Positions 49,478 to 56,966 of a stretch of DNA of 64,000 nt are shown here, one piece after another. Under the pieces are notes generated by a model. That model worked only from the letters and a program-made list of their open reading frames with translations. It did no database searches and was not told the DNA's origin. Origin of the DNA: JAENVU01 sp964639075 (GTDB lineage Bacteria > Actinomycetota > Acidimicrobiia > IMCC26256 > JAENVU01); assembly GCA_964639075.1 (NCBI GenBank), contig CAZXCB010000001.1:1-64000 (forward strand). Direction: 5' to 3'. The position numbers and the translations under genes are program-made. Position 1 is the stretch's first letter. Every line of letters begins with the position of its first letter.

Positions 49478-52159
49478 TCACGCCTCCTGCACTCGTGCCC
49501 GGACCGGCTCGATGCGGACCATCGTCCGCTTGTACTCGGGCGTGTTCGTCACCCGGTCTCGGTACGGCCCGGTGAGCCGGTTCACGTGCGATTCCGGATC
49601 GCTGAACGTCGCGAAGACCTCGCCGGCGCGCACGGCTGCGCTCACCCGGATCGGCAGCACCGTCGTGCCGTGGCGGCTCGTGACCTCGACCAGGTGGCCG
49701 TCGCCGACGCCGAGCCGGGCGGCGTCGGGAGCGGCGATGTCGAGCGTGTCGGTCGTCCGCAGCTCGTTCGTGAGGGATCGGCGCGTCATGGTGCCGGCGT
49801 TGAACTGGTCGAGGGCGCGCCCGGTGACGAGCAGGAACGGGAACCCGGGATCGGATCGCTCGGGACTCGGCTCGTACGCGATCGGATGGAGCATCGCCGG
49901 ACCGCCGCGCGTGAACGCGGCGGTGTGCAGGATCGTGGTGCCCGGATGGTCCTCGGTCGGGCACGGCCATTGCAGCCCGCCGGGAGCGTCGAGCCGGCCG
50001 TAGCTCATGCCGGCTCCCACGGGCCAGACCGCTCGGATCTCGTCCCAGATCGCGGCCGGCTCCGCGAAGTCGAACTGAGCACCGTGACCCATCGCGTGGG
50101 CGACCGCGCGCACGATCTCCCAGTCGGGGCGCGAACCTCCGAGCGGTTCGATGACCTTGCGGACCCGCTGCACGCGCCGCTCCCCGTTCATGAACGTGCC
50201 GTCCTTCTCGAAGGTCGAGCAGGCGGGGAGGAAGACGGTGGCGTGCTCCCTCGCGGTCTCGTTGAGGAAGAGGTCCTGCACGACGAGCGTGTCGAGCTGC
50301 GCGAGCGCACGGTCGGTCGCGGTCGCGTTCGGTTGGGTCTGGAGGATGTCCCAGCCGACGACCCAGAGCGCGTGCACGGCTCCGGCCGACGCGGCGTCGA
50401 GCATCTGCACGGCGTCGAGACCAGCCGCGTCCGGGAGGGCCGCGCCCCACACGTCTGCGAACCAGGGCGCGTCACCGACCGGCGCGAAGCCGGTGACGAA
50501 GTCGGGTTCGCAGCCCATGTGGGCGCAACCCTGGACGTTGTTCTGCCCGCGCAAGGGGTTCACTCCGCTGCCGGGGCGGCCGACGTTGCCGGTGAGCAGC
50601 GCCAGGTTCGCGAGGCAGACGACCGCGTCCGTGCCCTGGGTGTGCTCGGTGACCCCGAGGCCGTGCAGGATCATCGACGGCGTCTGCGTCGCGTACAGCC
50701 GGGCGGCTGCGCGCATGCTGGCAGCGTCGACGCCGCACGCGTCGGCGACGAGCTCGGGACGGTACGCGCGGAGGAAGGTCGCGCAGCCGTCGAGGTTCTC
50801 GACCCGGGTCGCCAGGAAGTCCGCGTCGACGAGCGACTCCTCGACGATCGTGGCGGCGATCGCGTTCAGCACCAGCACGTTCGTGCCCGGCTCCGGCCGG
50901 AGATGCACCGTCGCGTCGTCGGCGAGCTCGATCCGGCGCGGATCGATCACGATCAAGGAGGTGCCGCGCCGCGCGGCCTGCCTGATCCGCGCCCCCAGGA
51001 CCGGGTGGTTCTCGGTGGCGTTCGCGCCGACCACCATGATCGTCCGCGCGTGCTCGATGTCCGCGAAGGAGTTGGTCGCGGCGCCGGTTCCGAACGCGAG
51101 TCGGAGCCCCGCGGCGCTCGGCGCGTGACAGACCCGCGCACAGCAGTCGACGTTGTTCGTGCCGAGCACCAAGCGGGCGAACTTCTGGAGCAGGTAGTTG
51201 TCCTCGTTCGTCGCGCGCGCCGAGCCGAAGACGCCGACCCCGGCCGGTCCCCACCGTTCGAGGGCGCGGCGGAAGCCGTCCGCCACCGCGACGGTCGCCT
51301 CGTCCCACGACACCGCGCGCCAGCCGTCACCGTCCCGGACCATCGGTTCGGTCACCCGCTCGTCGGAATGGACGAACCCGTGCCCGTACCGTCCCTTCAC
51401 GCAGGCATGGCCACGGTTGACGGGCGCGTCGGGCGCCGGGACGGCCGTGACGACGTGGTCGTCGCGAGTGCCGATGAGGAGCTCGCAGCCCACCCCGCAG
51501 TATGGGCACGTCGTGCGCGTCCAACGGTCCGGCGGGCCGCCGATCAGCACGGGTCGGTCCTCGAGCGCGCCCGTCGGGCAGGTGTCCACGCAGGCGCCGC
51601 ACGAGACGCACGCGCTCTCCCGCAGGGTGGACGCGCCGCTCGGCACCACGTGGGTGTCCGTCCCCCGCCCGACGATCTGCCAGGCGCGCTGGCCCTGCAC
51701 CTCGTCGCAGATCCGGACGCACCGGAAGCAGTCGATGCACCGATTCATGTCGATCACGATGCACGGATGGGTGTCGTCGCGCAGCTCGGGCCGACCGGCC
51801 CCACCGGTCGCCGACACGTCGTGGTCGACGAGCAACCGGTGGAATCGCTCGTCCGGTGCCGCCGCCACCGCGTCCGCGGGGTAGCGAAGCGCCATCATCG
51901 TGAGCAGGCCGCGGCGCGCCGATTCGGCATCGTCCGGCGCGGTCTCGATCACCATGCCCGGTGTGGCCAGCACCGCGCACGAGGCGACCAGCTGCGGCCG
52001 GCCGTCGACGCGCACCAGGCACATCCGACATTCTCCGTACGGCTCGAGCCGGTCGTCGTCGCACAACGACGGCAGGTCGACCCCGAGCGCGCGCAGCCCG
52101 TGCAGAATCGAGACGCCGTCGGGGACCTCGGCATCCACACCGTCGACCGTCACGCGCAT
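49478..52159 (-). CDS. fdhA: Formate dehydrogenase alpha subunit, NuoG-like N-terminus (molybdenum/tungsten type)
   Basis: 893 residues. The N-terminal 2Fe-2S ferredoxin domain has LCDDDRLEPYGECRMCLVRV and a further Cys in VASCAV. An iron-sulfur module follows with a His-containing NuoG-like helix (NRCIDCFRCVRICDE) and a 4Fe-4S set CVSCGACVDTCPTGAL. The catalytic part starts CPYCGVGCEL and has the active-site block NNVDCCARVCHAPSAAG, where Cys (not selenocysteine) is followed by His, as in formate dehydrogenases. The C-terminal MopB domain includes TGNVGRPGSGVNPLRGQNNVQG. It oxidises formate and passes electrons to an NAD-reducing or other partner. No beta or gamma subunit or chaperone (fdhD) gene is in the window. 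Confidence 0.93.
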   Translation of the reverse strand: MRVTVDGVDAEVPDGVSILHGLRALGVDLPSLCDDDRLEPYGECRMCLVRVDGRPQLVASCAVLATPGMVIETAPDDAESARRGLLTMMALRYPADAVAAAPDERFHRLLVDHDVSATGGAGRPELRDDTHPCIVIDMNRCIDCFRCVRICDEVQGQRAWQIVGRGTDTHVVPSGASTLRESACVSCGACVDTCPTGALEDRPVLIGGPPDRWTRTTCPYCGVGCELLIGTRDDHVVTAVPAPDAPVNRGHACVKGRYGHGFVHSDERVTEPMVRDGDGWRAVSWDEATVAVADGFRRALERWGPAGVGVFGSARATNEDNYLLQKFARLVLGTNNVDCCARVCHAPSAAGLRLAFGTGAATNSFADIEHARTIMVVGANATENHPVLGARIRQAARRGTSLIVIDPRRIELADDATVHLRPEPGTNVLVLNAIAATIVEESLVDADFLATRVENLDGCATFLRAYRPELVADACGVDAASMRAAARLYATQTPSMILHGLGVTEHTQGTDAVVCLANLALLTGNVGRPGSGVNPLRGQNNVQGCAHMGCEPDFVTGFAPVGDAPWFADVWGAALPDAAGLDAVQMLDAASAGAVHALWVVGWDILQTQPNATATDRALAQLDTLVVQDLFLNETAREHATVFLPACSTFEKDGTFMNGERRVQRVRKVIEPLGGSRPDWEIVRAVAHAMGHGAQFDFAEPAAIWDEIRAVWPVGAGMSYGRLDAPGGLQWPCPTEDHPGTTILHTAAFTRGGPAMLHPIAYEPSPERSDPGFPFLLVTGRALDQFNAGTMTRRSLTNELRTTDTLDIAAPDAARLGVGDGHLVEVTSRHGTTVLPIRVSAAVRAGEVFATFSDPESHVNRLTGPYRDRVTNTPEYKRTMVRIEPVRARVQEA

Positions 52160-52342
52160 CGGGAGCTCCCGGATCGCCCGCAGCGATCATACGAAGATCC
52201 GATCGGAGCCGGCACGCTCCGCCGGACCGCCGGGCGCACGCCGGTAGGTTCCTCGGCGGTCAGGCGCTCGCCGTCCGCCGGGAAATCCCGGACGCGTCGC
52301 AGCGGCCCGGTGCCCACCGTCTGCGGATCGAACACGCACACG

Positions 52343-52625
52343 TCAGCCCAGCAGGTCGGTGGCGAGCGGAGCGTCGAGCGGGCTGGCGCCGCGCTCGCTC
52401 GCGAGCTCGCTCACCCGCCGGCCCTCGAGCTCGGGGAACCGCGCCGACTCCGGCACCTCGAAGGTCTCCCAGCGCAGCTTCATCGTCGATCGCTCGAGGT
52501 CGGCCGCCGCCAGCGCCCGCCAGGCGGGATCGCGATGCGGCGCGCTCGGCGAACCACCGTGCGTACGGCAGCGGTGTGTCGAACTGGAGTGCCTGGGCGA
52601 TCGGTCGCGCCGAGCCGGCTTCGCT
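52343..52625 (-). pseudogene. Remnant of a D-aminoacylase-type amidohydrolase
   Basis: On the minus strand, two frames together give a piece of an amidohydrolase C-terminal barrel. Frame one (about 52625-52541) reads SARPIAQALQFDTPLPYARW. Frame two (about 52533-52343) reads DPAWRALAAADLERSTMK and later WETFEVPESARFPELEGRRV. The order resembles the WRA...RWETF...HPELEGR region of actinobacterial amidohydrolases related to D-aminoacylases. The frame change near 52537 and the absence of a start, metal motifs and upstream barrel show it is a decayed fragment. The rest of the 685-base gap (52160-52844) has only a TetR promoter region. Confidence 0.5.
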
Positions 52626-52710
52626 CGACGACGGTCCCTGGCCCCGGAGGTCGCCCCGTACTCCGCTCGCTTTCGGTCGGACGGTGCTGGGAGACGGGGT
52701 GACACCACTT

Positions 52711-52725
52711 GAGAACCCCGTTCTC
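52711..52725. promoter_or_regulatory. Inverted repeat upstream of the TetR-LLM genes
   Basis: GAGAAC-CCC-GTTCTC is a perfect 6+3+6 dyad about 120 bases upstream of the TetR start. It overlaps a possible -35 (TTGAGA at 52709-52714) with a TTATGG-like -10 to its right. It is a candidate self-operator for that TetR protein. Confidence 0.45.
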
Positions 52726-52844
52726 CTCGTTATGGAAACGGGCTATGCCGCGCAGGACGCCGAGACGAGCGACGAGTCCGAGAGCGGTATTATCCACCAC
52801 GACCACGGAATCCGGGCGTCGCCTCGAAGGAAAGCAGGAGCGAC

Positions 52845-53522
52845 ATGGCTGGAGTTGACGCCGCCGCCGGCTCGATCGAGCCGGGCTGGCGCGAACGTGC
52901 GGTCTCCAAGAGCCTGAACGCCGCCCGCTCTCGCGCCGAGCAGCGGGCACAACGCTACCTCGACGCCGCGTTCGAGCTGATCGACGAGAAGGGCACGACG
53001 GAGTTCACGATCCAGGAGGTCATCGACCGGTCGAAGCAGTCGCTGCGCGGCTTCTACGAGTACTTCACCGGCAAGGACGAGCTCGTGCTCGCCCTGTTCG
53101 AGGAGACGCTGCGCGAAGCCGGGGACGACATCCGCAAGGCCGTCGACGCCGAGACCGATCCGTTCGCGCGGCTGCGCGCGTTCACGATCCGCCTGCACGA
53201 GTGGTGTGACCCCGTCGAGGCACCGAGGAAGCGGGGTGCCCACAACCGTCGCGCCATCTCCGAGTTCTCCATGCAGCTGGCGGTGAACCACGCAGCGCGG
53301 ATGCGGACCGCGCTGGCACCGATGTCGCACCTGCTCCGCGAGCTCGTCGACGCGGCCGCCGAGGCGGGCGCGATCCACGTCGGCGACACCCGGCGCGCCA
53401 CGGCGCTCGTCCAGCAGACGGTGATGTACAGCTGGTTCGGCAACCGCCTGGTGGACAACCCGAAGTTGCGGCTCACCGCCGAGGAGACGTGGGAGTTCTG
53501 CCTCCACGGCCTCGGCGGTTGA
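52845..53522 (+). CDS. TetR/AcrR-family transcriptional regulator
   Basis: 225 residues from the ATG at 52845 with AGGAAAGCAGGAG upstream. After a ~35-residue polar lead, the helix-turn-helix is in the block YLDAAFELIDEKGTTEFTIQEVIDRSKQSLRGFYEYF at about residues 38-74. The ligand-binding half is helical and contains a His/Trp-rich stretch (IRLHEWCDPVEAPRKRGAHNR). The stop is adjacent to the start of the luciferase-like oxidoreductase, so the regulator and enzyme share one transcript. The ligand is unknown. A candidate operator is at 52711-52725. Confidence 0.9.
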   Translation: MAGVDAAAGSIEPGWRERAVSKSLNAARSRAEQRAQRYLDAAFELIDEKGTTEFTIQEVIDRSKQSLRGFYEYFTGKDELVLALFEETLREAGDDIRKAVDAETDPFARLRAFTIRLHEWCDPVEAPRKRGAHNRRAISEFSMQLAVNHAARMRTALAPMSHLLRELVDAAAEAGAIHVGDTRRATALVQQTVMYSWFGNRLVDNPKLRLTAEETWEFCLHGLGG

Positions 53523-53527
53523 CGCGG

Positions 53528-54490
53528 GTGCCCCGAGCCGACATCCCCTCCCCGCAGCTCTCGGCCGCGCTCGTCACCTACTCGGCCGAGGCTCCGGACG
53601 ACTGGACCTCGATGCTCGACACCGCGCGGCTCTACGACCGCGCCGGGATCGACCGGCTCGTCGTCTCGGACCACGTCGTGTTCGGGGAGCGGCTCGACGC
53701 CTACGGTCGACCCGAGGTGGGAGGTCAACGCGGCGGGCGCCAGCCCACCGGCCCCGACGGGCACTGGCTGGAGCCGCTGACGACCCTCGGTGTCGTCGCC
53801 GGTGCCACCGAACGCGTGCGTCTGGCGACCGGCATCCTCATCGCGGCGCTCCGGCGTCCCGTCGTCCTCGCGAAGACGGCCGCGACCCTCGACGTGCTGT
53901 CCGGGGGGCGGCTCGACCTCGGCGTCGGTGTCGGATGGCAACGTGAGGAGTACGAGGCGGCGGGACTCGACTTCGACCGGCGCGGTCGCCTGCTCGACCA
54001 CACCCTCGAGGTGTGCACCGCGCTGTGGACCGAGCCGGTCACGGCCTACCGGTCGCCGGAGCTCGGATTCGACCGGATCCACATGATGCCCAAGCCGCTC
54101 CGACCGGGCGGGGTACCGATCTGGGTCAGCGGCCAGATCAACGCGCGCGTCGTCGACCGCCTGTGCCGCTTCGGCCTGCGGTGGATCCCGTGGGGTGACG
54201 ACGCGACCGAGCTCGAGCGGTCGATCCCGGCCCTGCGCGAACGGATCGCCGCCGCGGGCATCTCACCCGACGGCCTGCAGGTCGTCGCGAACCTGCGCGC
54301 CGTGCGCACCGACGACGGGCTCGTGGACGTCGAACGGACGATCGAGCCGGTGCCGCGCCTCGTGGAGGCGGGCGCGACGGACTTCCTCACGCGGCTTCCG
54401 GCGCGCGAGCCGGACGCCGGCACCGAGACCAGCGTGCGCGACCTCGTCGCGGCGTTCCGCGCCCTCACCGGCCGCGACGCGACGCCGTGA
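53528..54490 (+). CDS. LLM-class (luciferase-like) F420-dependent oxidoreductase
   Basis: 320 residues from a GTG at 53528; a TTG at 53519 overlapping the TetR stop is a possible alternative. The bacterial luciferase barrel is clear: RLYDRAGIDRLVVSDHVVFG, TTLGVVAGATERVRLATGIL, VLAKTAATLDVLSGGRLDLG and VGVGWQREEYEAAG. These blocks are typical of the actinobacterial F420-dependent group (TIGR03619-like). The enzyme would transfer a hydride between F420 and an organic substrate. Co-transcription with TetR suggests induction by that substrate. FMN dependence cannot be excluded from sequence alone. Confidence 0.88.
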   Translation: MPRADIPSPQLSAALVTYSAEAPDDWTSMLDTARLYDRAGIDRLVVSDHVVFGERLDAYGRPEVGGQRGGRQPTGPDGHWLEPLTTLGVVAGATERVRLATGILIAALRRPVVLAKTAATLDVLSGGRLDLGVGVGWQREEYEAAGLDFDRRGRLLDHTLEVCTALWTEPVTAYRSPELGFDRIHMMPKPLRPGGVPIWVSGQINARVVDRLCRFGLRWIPWGDDATELERSIPALRERIAAAGISPDGLQVVANLRAVRTDDGLVDVERTIEPVPRLVEAGATDFLTRLPAREPDAGTETSVRDLVAAFRALTGRDATP

Positions 54491-54527
54491 GGGGCGCCGA
54501 ACCCGACCGGCGATGCGTCCCGGGCGG

Positions 54528-54974
54528 TCAGAGTCCGGCGACGCGATCGGCGTAGTCGAGCGGGAGCAGCTCGACGAGCTGCCCGTCCGGATCGCGGATG
54601 AAGACGGCGACACCGATGTCGGTGCCGGCGACCACCTCGCCGCCGAACTCGGTCACCCGATCGCGCACCTCGTCGACGTCGCACGAGAGCGAGAGGTGCG
54701 TGAGACCGGGTTCGTCCATGGCGCGCCGCGCCGGAACCTGTCGGTGGGACGGCTCGGAGAAGTGGATGAGCTCGAGCACGAAGCCGTCGCGGCGCAGGTA
54801 GCAGACCCGGCCTCCGAGCGGTGCCTCCAGTCCGAGCAGGCGATCCGACGGCTGATCGGTCAGGGTCAGCTCGCGCCAGTGCTCGAACCCGAGCAGTTCC
54901 TCGTAGAAGCGACGCGAGCGATCGAGGTCGGTCACGCAGTGCCCGATGTGGTTCACCACCATGCGTCCACCCAT
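54528..54974 (-). CDS. VOC-family (glyoxalase/dioxygenase fold) protein
   Basis: 148 residues from the ATG at 54972-54974 (the ATG at 54962 is an alternative). Two beta-alpha-beta-beta-beta modules are visible, starting at VVNHIGHCVTDLDRSRRFYEEL and at EPGLTHLSLSCDVDEVRDRV. Candidate metal ligands are the His in NHIGHCV, the Glu in VLELIHF, the His in LTHLSLS and the Glu in QLVELLP. Such proteins act as lyases, dioxygenases or resistance proteins. It is divergent from the P450 gene, and the two share the tandem operators at 55009-55048. Confidence 0.85.
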   Translation of the reverse strand: MGGRMVVNHIGHCVTDLDRSRRFYEELLGFEHWRELTLTDQPSDRLLGLEAPLGGRVCYLRRDGFVLELIHFSEPSHRQVPARRAMDEPGLTHLSLSCDVDEVRDRVTEFGGEVVAGTDIGVAVFIRDPDGQLVELLPLDYADRVAGL

Positions 54975-55008
54975 GCGCGCATCCTGGCATGTGCGGCTGG
55001 TCCGGCGC

Positions 55009-55048
55009 CTGAACGAACGTTTGCTTGACTTCTGAACGAACGTTTGCT
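55009..55048. promoter_or_regulatory. Tandem 17-base repeats, candidate TetR operators
   Basis: CTGAACGAACGTTTGCT occurs twice, at 55009-55025 and 55032-55048 (23-base period). Each copy has a near-palindromic CGAACGTTTG core like known TetR sites. A -35 TTGACT (55025-55030) lies between them and the second copy spans the -35/-10 spacer. A TCAGAT -10 (55048-55053) would start RNA almost at the P450 ATG (55060). Confidence 0.7.
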
Positions 55049-55059
55049 CAGATGTCCGG

Positions 55060-56346
55060 ATGACGATCTCTCCGCCCACCCGGTCACTCGACGCCCTCGA
55101 CTTCTGCGACCCGGCGCTCTACGACGATCCCTGGGACGTCTACCGCGAGCTGCGCGACGCGGGTCCGCTCCACCGCGACGAGGCGAACGACCTGTGGGTC
55201 GCCGGTCGCCACGAGGATGTCTTCCACCTCTCCCGCCACCCCGAGCTGTACTGCAACCGGTTCGGCGTCCGGCCCGTCGTCGCCGGCGACATGTCGATCA
55301 TCACGCTCGACGGCGAGGAGCACATCCGGACCCGCCGGCTGGTGAACCCCGGCTTCACGCCGCGGCGCGTCCGCGAGCTCGTCCCGCACATCCGCGAGCT
55401 GTCGAACCAGCTCATCGACGACATCGAGGCGAAGGGATCGATCGACTTCGTCGAGGACTTCGCGATCCACGTCCCGCTGATCATCATCTGCGAGCTGATG
55501 GGACTCGACCCCGAGCAGCGCATGAAGATGTACCGCTGGTCCGACGACATGATGGCGGGCGACGGGCACAGCGCCGCCGACTCCCCCGAGCTGCATGCGG
55601 CGGGCGTCGCGTTCGGCGAGTACGCGGAGATGTGCCTCGAGCTCATCGCCGAGCGCCGCGCGAACCCGACCGACACCGACCTGATCGGCCTGCTGACCCA
55701 GGCCTTCGACAACGGCGAGCTCACCAAGGAGTTCAAGGCGATGCCCGGCGTCTCCGAGGAGCGGCTCGCCGAGATCCTCGAGGAGCGCAGCCAGCTCTCC
55801 GACGACGAGCTGCTCGCGTTCCTCACCATCCTGCTCGTCGCCGGGAACGAGACCACCCGCAACGCGATCTCCGGTGGCCTGCTCGCGCTGAGCCTGTTCC
55901 CGGAGGAGAAGCGGCGCCTCGCGGAGCGCATCGAGGACGACGCGTTCGTGGACCTGACGGTCGAGGAGATCCTCCGCTACGTCTCACCGGTGCTCGGCTT
56001 CATCCGTACCGTCACCGAGGACCACACGTACCAGGACACGGAGCTGCGTGCGGGCGACCGCGTGCTCATGCTCTACCAGTCGGCCAACCGCGACGAGCGC
56101 GTCTTCGACCGCCCCGACGAGATGATCCTCGACCGCGACCCGAACCCCCACCTCGCGTTCGGGATCGGACCGCACTACTGCATGGGATCCAACCTCGCCC
56201 GCACGGAGGTCAAGGTCGTGTTCCAGGAGCTGTTCCGCCGCCTCCCCGACATCACGGTTCCCGACGGCGTGAAGCTCCAGCGCGGTGCGTCGACGCTCGT
56301 GCTCGCGCTCCAACATCTGCCCGCCCAGTGCCCGGTCGCGCACTGA
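55060..56346 (+). CDS. Cytochrome P450
   Basis: 428 residues, normal for a bacterial soluble P450. The I-helix has AGNETTRN at 261-268 with the acid-alcohol pair, the K-helix ExxR is E303-x-x-R306 (EEILRY), and the heme loop is FGIGPHYCMG with the iron ligand Cys374. No ferredoxin or reductase gene is adjacent, so electrons must come from elsewhere. The ATG at 55060 overlaps no neighbour, but the promoter layout suggests a leaderless transcript. The TetR gene overlaps the stop by 1 base. A hydroxylation in terpene, fatty-acid or xenobiotic breakdown is likely. Confidence 0.95.
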   Translation: MTISPPTRSLDALDFCDPALYDDPWDVYRELRDAGPLHRDEANDLWVAGRHEDVFHLSRHPELYCNRFGVRPVVAGDMSIITLDGEEHIRTRRLVNPGFTPRRVRELVPHIRELSNQLIDDIEAKGSIDFVEDFAIHVPLIIICELMGLDPEQRMKMYRWSDDMMAGDGHSAADSPELHAAGVAFGEYAEMCLELIAERRANPTDTDLIGLLTQAFDNGELTKEFKAMPGVSEERLAEILEERSQLSDDELLAFLTILLVAGNETTRNAISGGLLALSLFPEEKRRLAERIEDDAFVDLTVEEILRYVSPVLGFIRTVTEDHTYQDTELRAGDRVLMLYQSANRDERVFDRPDEMILDRDPNPHLAFGIGPHYCMGSNLARTEVKVVFQELFRRLPDITVPDGVKLQRGASTLVLALQHLPAQCPVAH

Positions 56347-56930
56347 TGAGCGCGTCCGCCGCGCCGACGACCCAACGGGATCGCATCCTCGACACCGCGC
56401 TCGACCTCATGGCCGAGCACGGCGCGTCGGCCACGTCGATGCGTCAGCTCGCGAGCGCGTGCAACCTCAACGTCGCCGCGCTGTACCACTACTTCCCGTC
56501 CAAGGCCGAGCTACTGCGCTCGGTCATCGAGGAGCGCCGCTACGCCCTGCGGCTCCGCGAGCTGCCCGAGGTCGACCCCTCGCTGCCCCCGCGCGAGCGT
56601 CTCGTCGCGCTGATCCTCGCGATCTGGGACGGCGTCCGCGAGGAGGAGGCGATCTGGCGCCTGCTGCTCGGCGAGGCGCTCCGCGGCGACGAGACCGCGG
56701 CATCCGTCGGCCACGAGATCCTCGACGTGCTGCAACCCGCGCTCCGCGGCTGGATCGAGACGCTGTTCCCGGCCGACGTCGTACCCGCCGTCGACGCGGA
56801 CGCGGTGGCCACCGTGCTCCTCGGCCAGGTGGTCAGCTTCTTCATCAGCCAGCTGTTCCTCCCCCCGGACGACCGGGAGGCCGCGGCCCGCCGCGAGGCA
56901 GAGGCGCTCGTCGCCCTCGCGTTGGCGTAG
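56346..56930 (+). CDS. TetR-family transcriptional regulator of the P450 locus
   Basis: 194 residues from the ATG at 56346, whose A is the last base of the P450 stop. The helix-turn-helix block is ILDTALDLMAEHGASATSM to ACNLNVAALYHYFPSKAELL at about residues 14-55. The C-terminal half is a hydrophobic helical ligand pocket. As the second gene of the P450 transcript it is the natural binder of the tandem repeats at 55009-55048, giving substrate-relieved repression of P450, itself and the divergent VOC gene. Confidence 0.92.
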   Translation: MSASAAPTTQRDRILDTALDLMAEHGASATSMRQLASACNLNVAALYHYFPSKAELLRSVIEERRYALRLRELPEVDPSLPPRERLVALILAIWDGVREEEAIWRLLLGEALRGDETAASVGHEILDVLQPALRGWIETLFPADVVPAVDADAVATVLLGQVVSFFISQLFLPPDDREAAARREAEALVALALA

Positions 56931-56966
56931 CACCCGGACCGGACCTCGAGCACCGGCATCGGGGCG

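Noticed and set aside
50958..51130. Possible selenocysteine at the formate dehydrogenase active site
   Set aside because: The active-site block reads Cys followed by His with no in-frame UGA, so a SECIS element is not expected.
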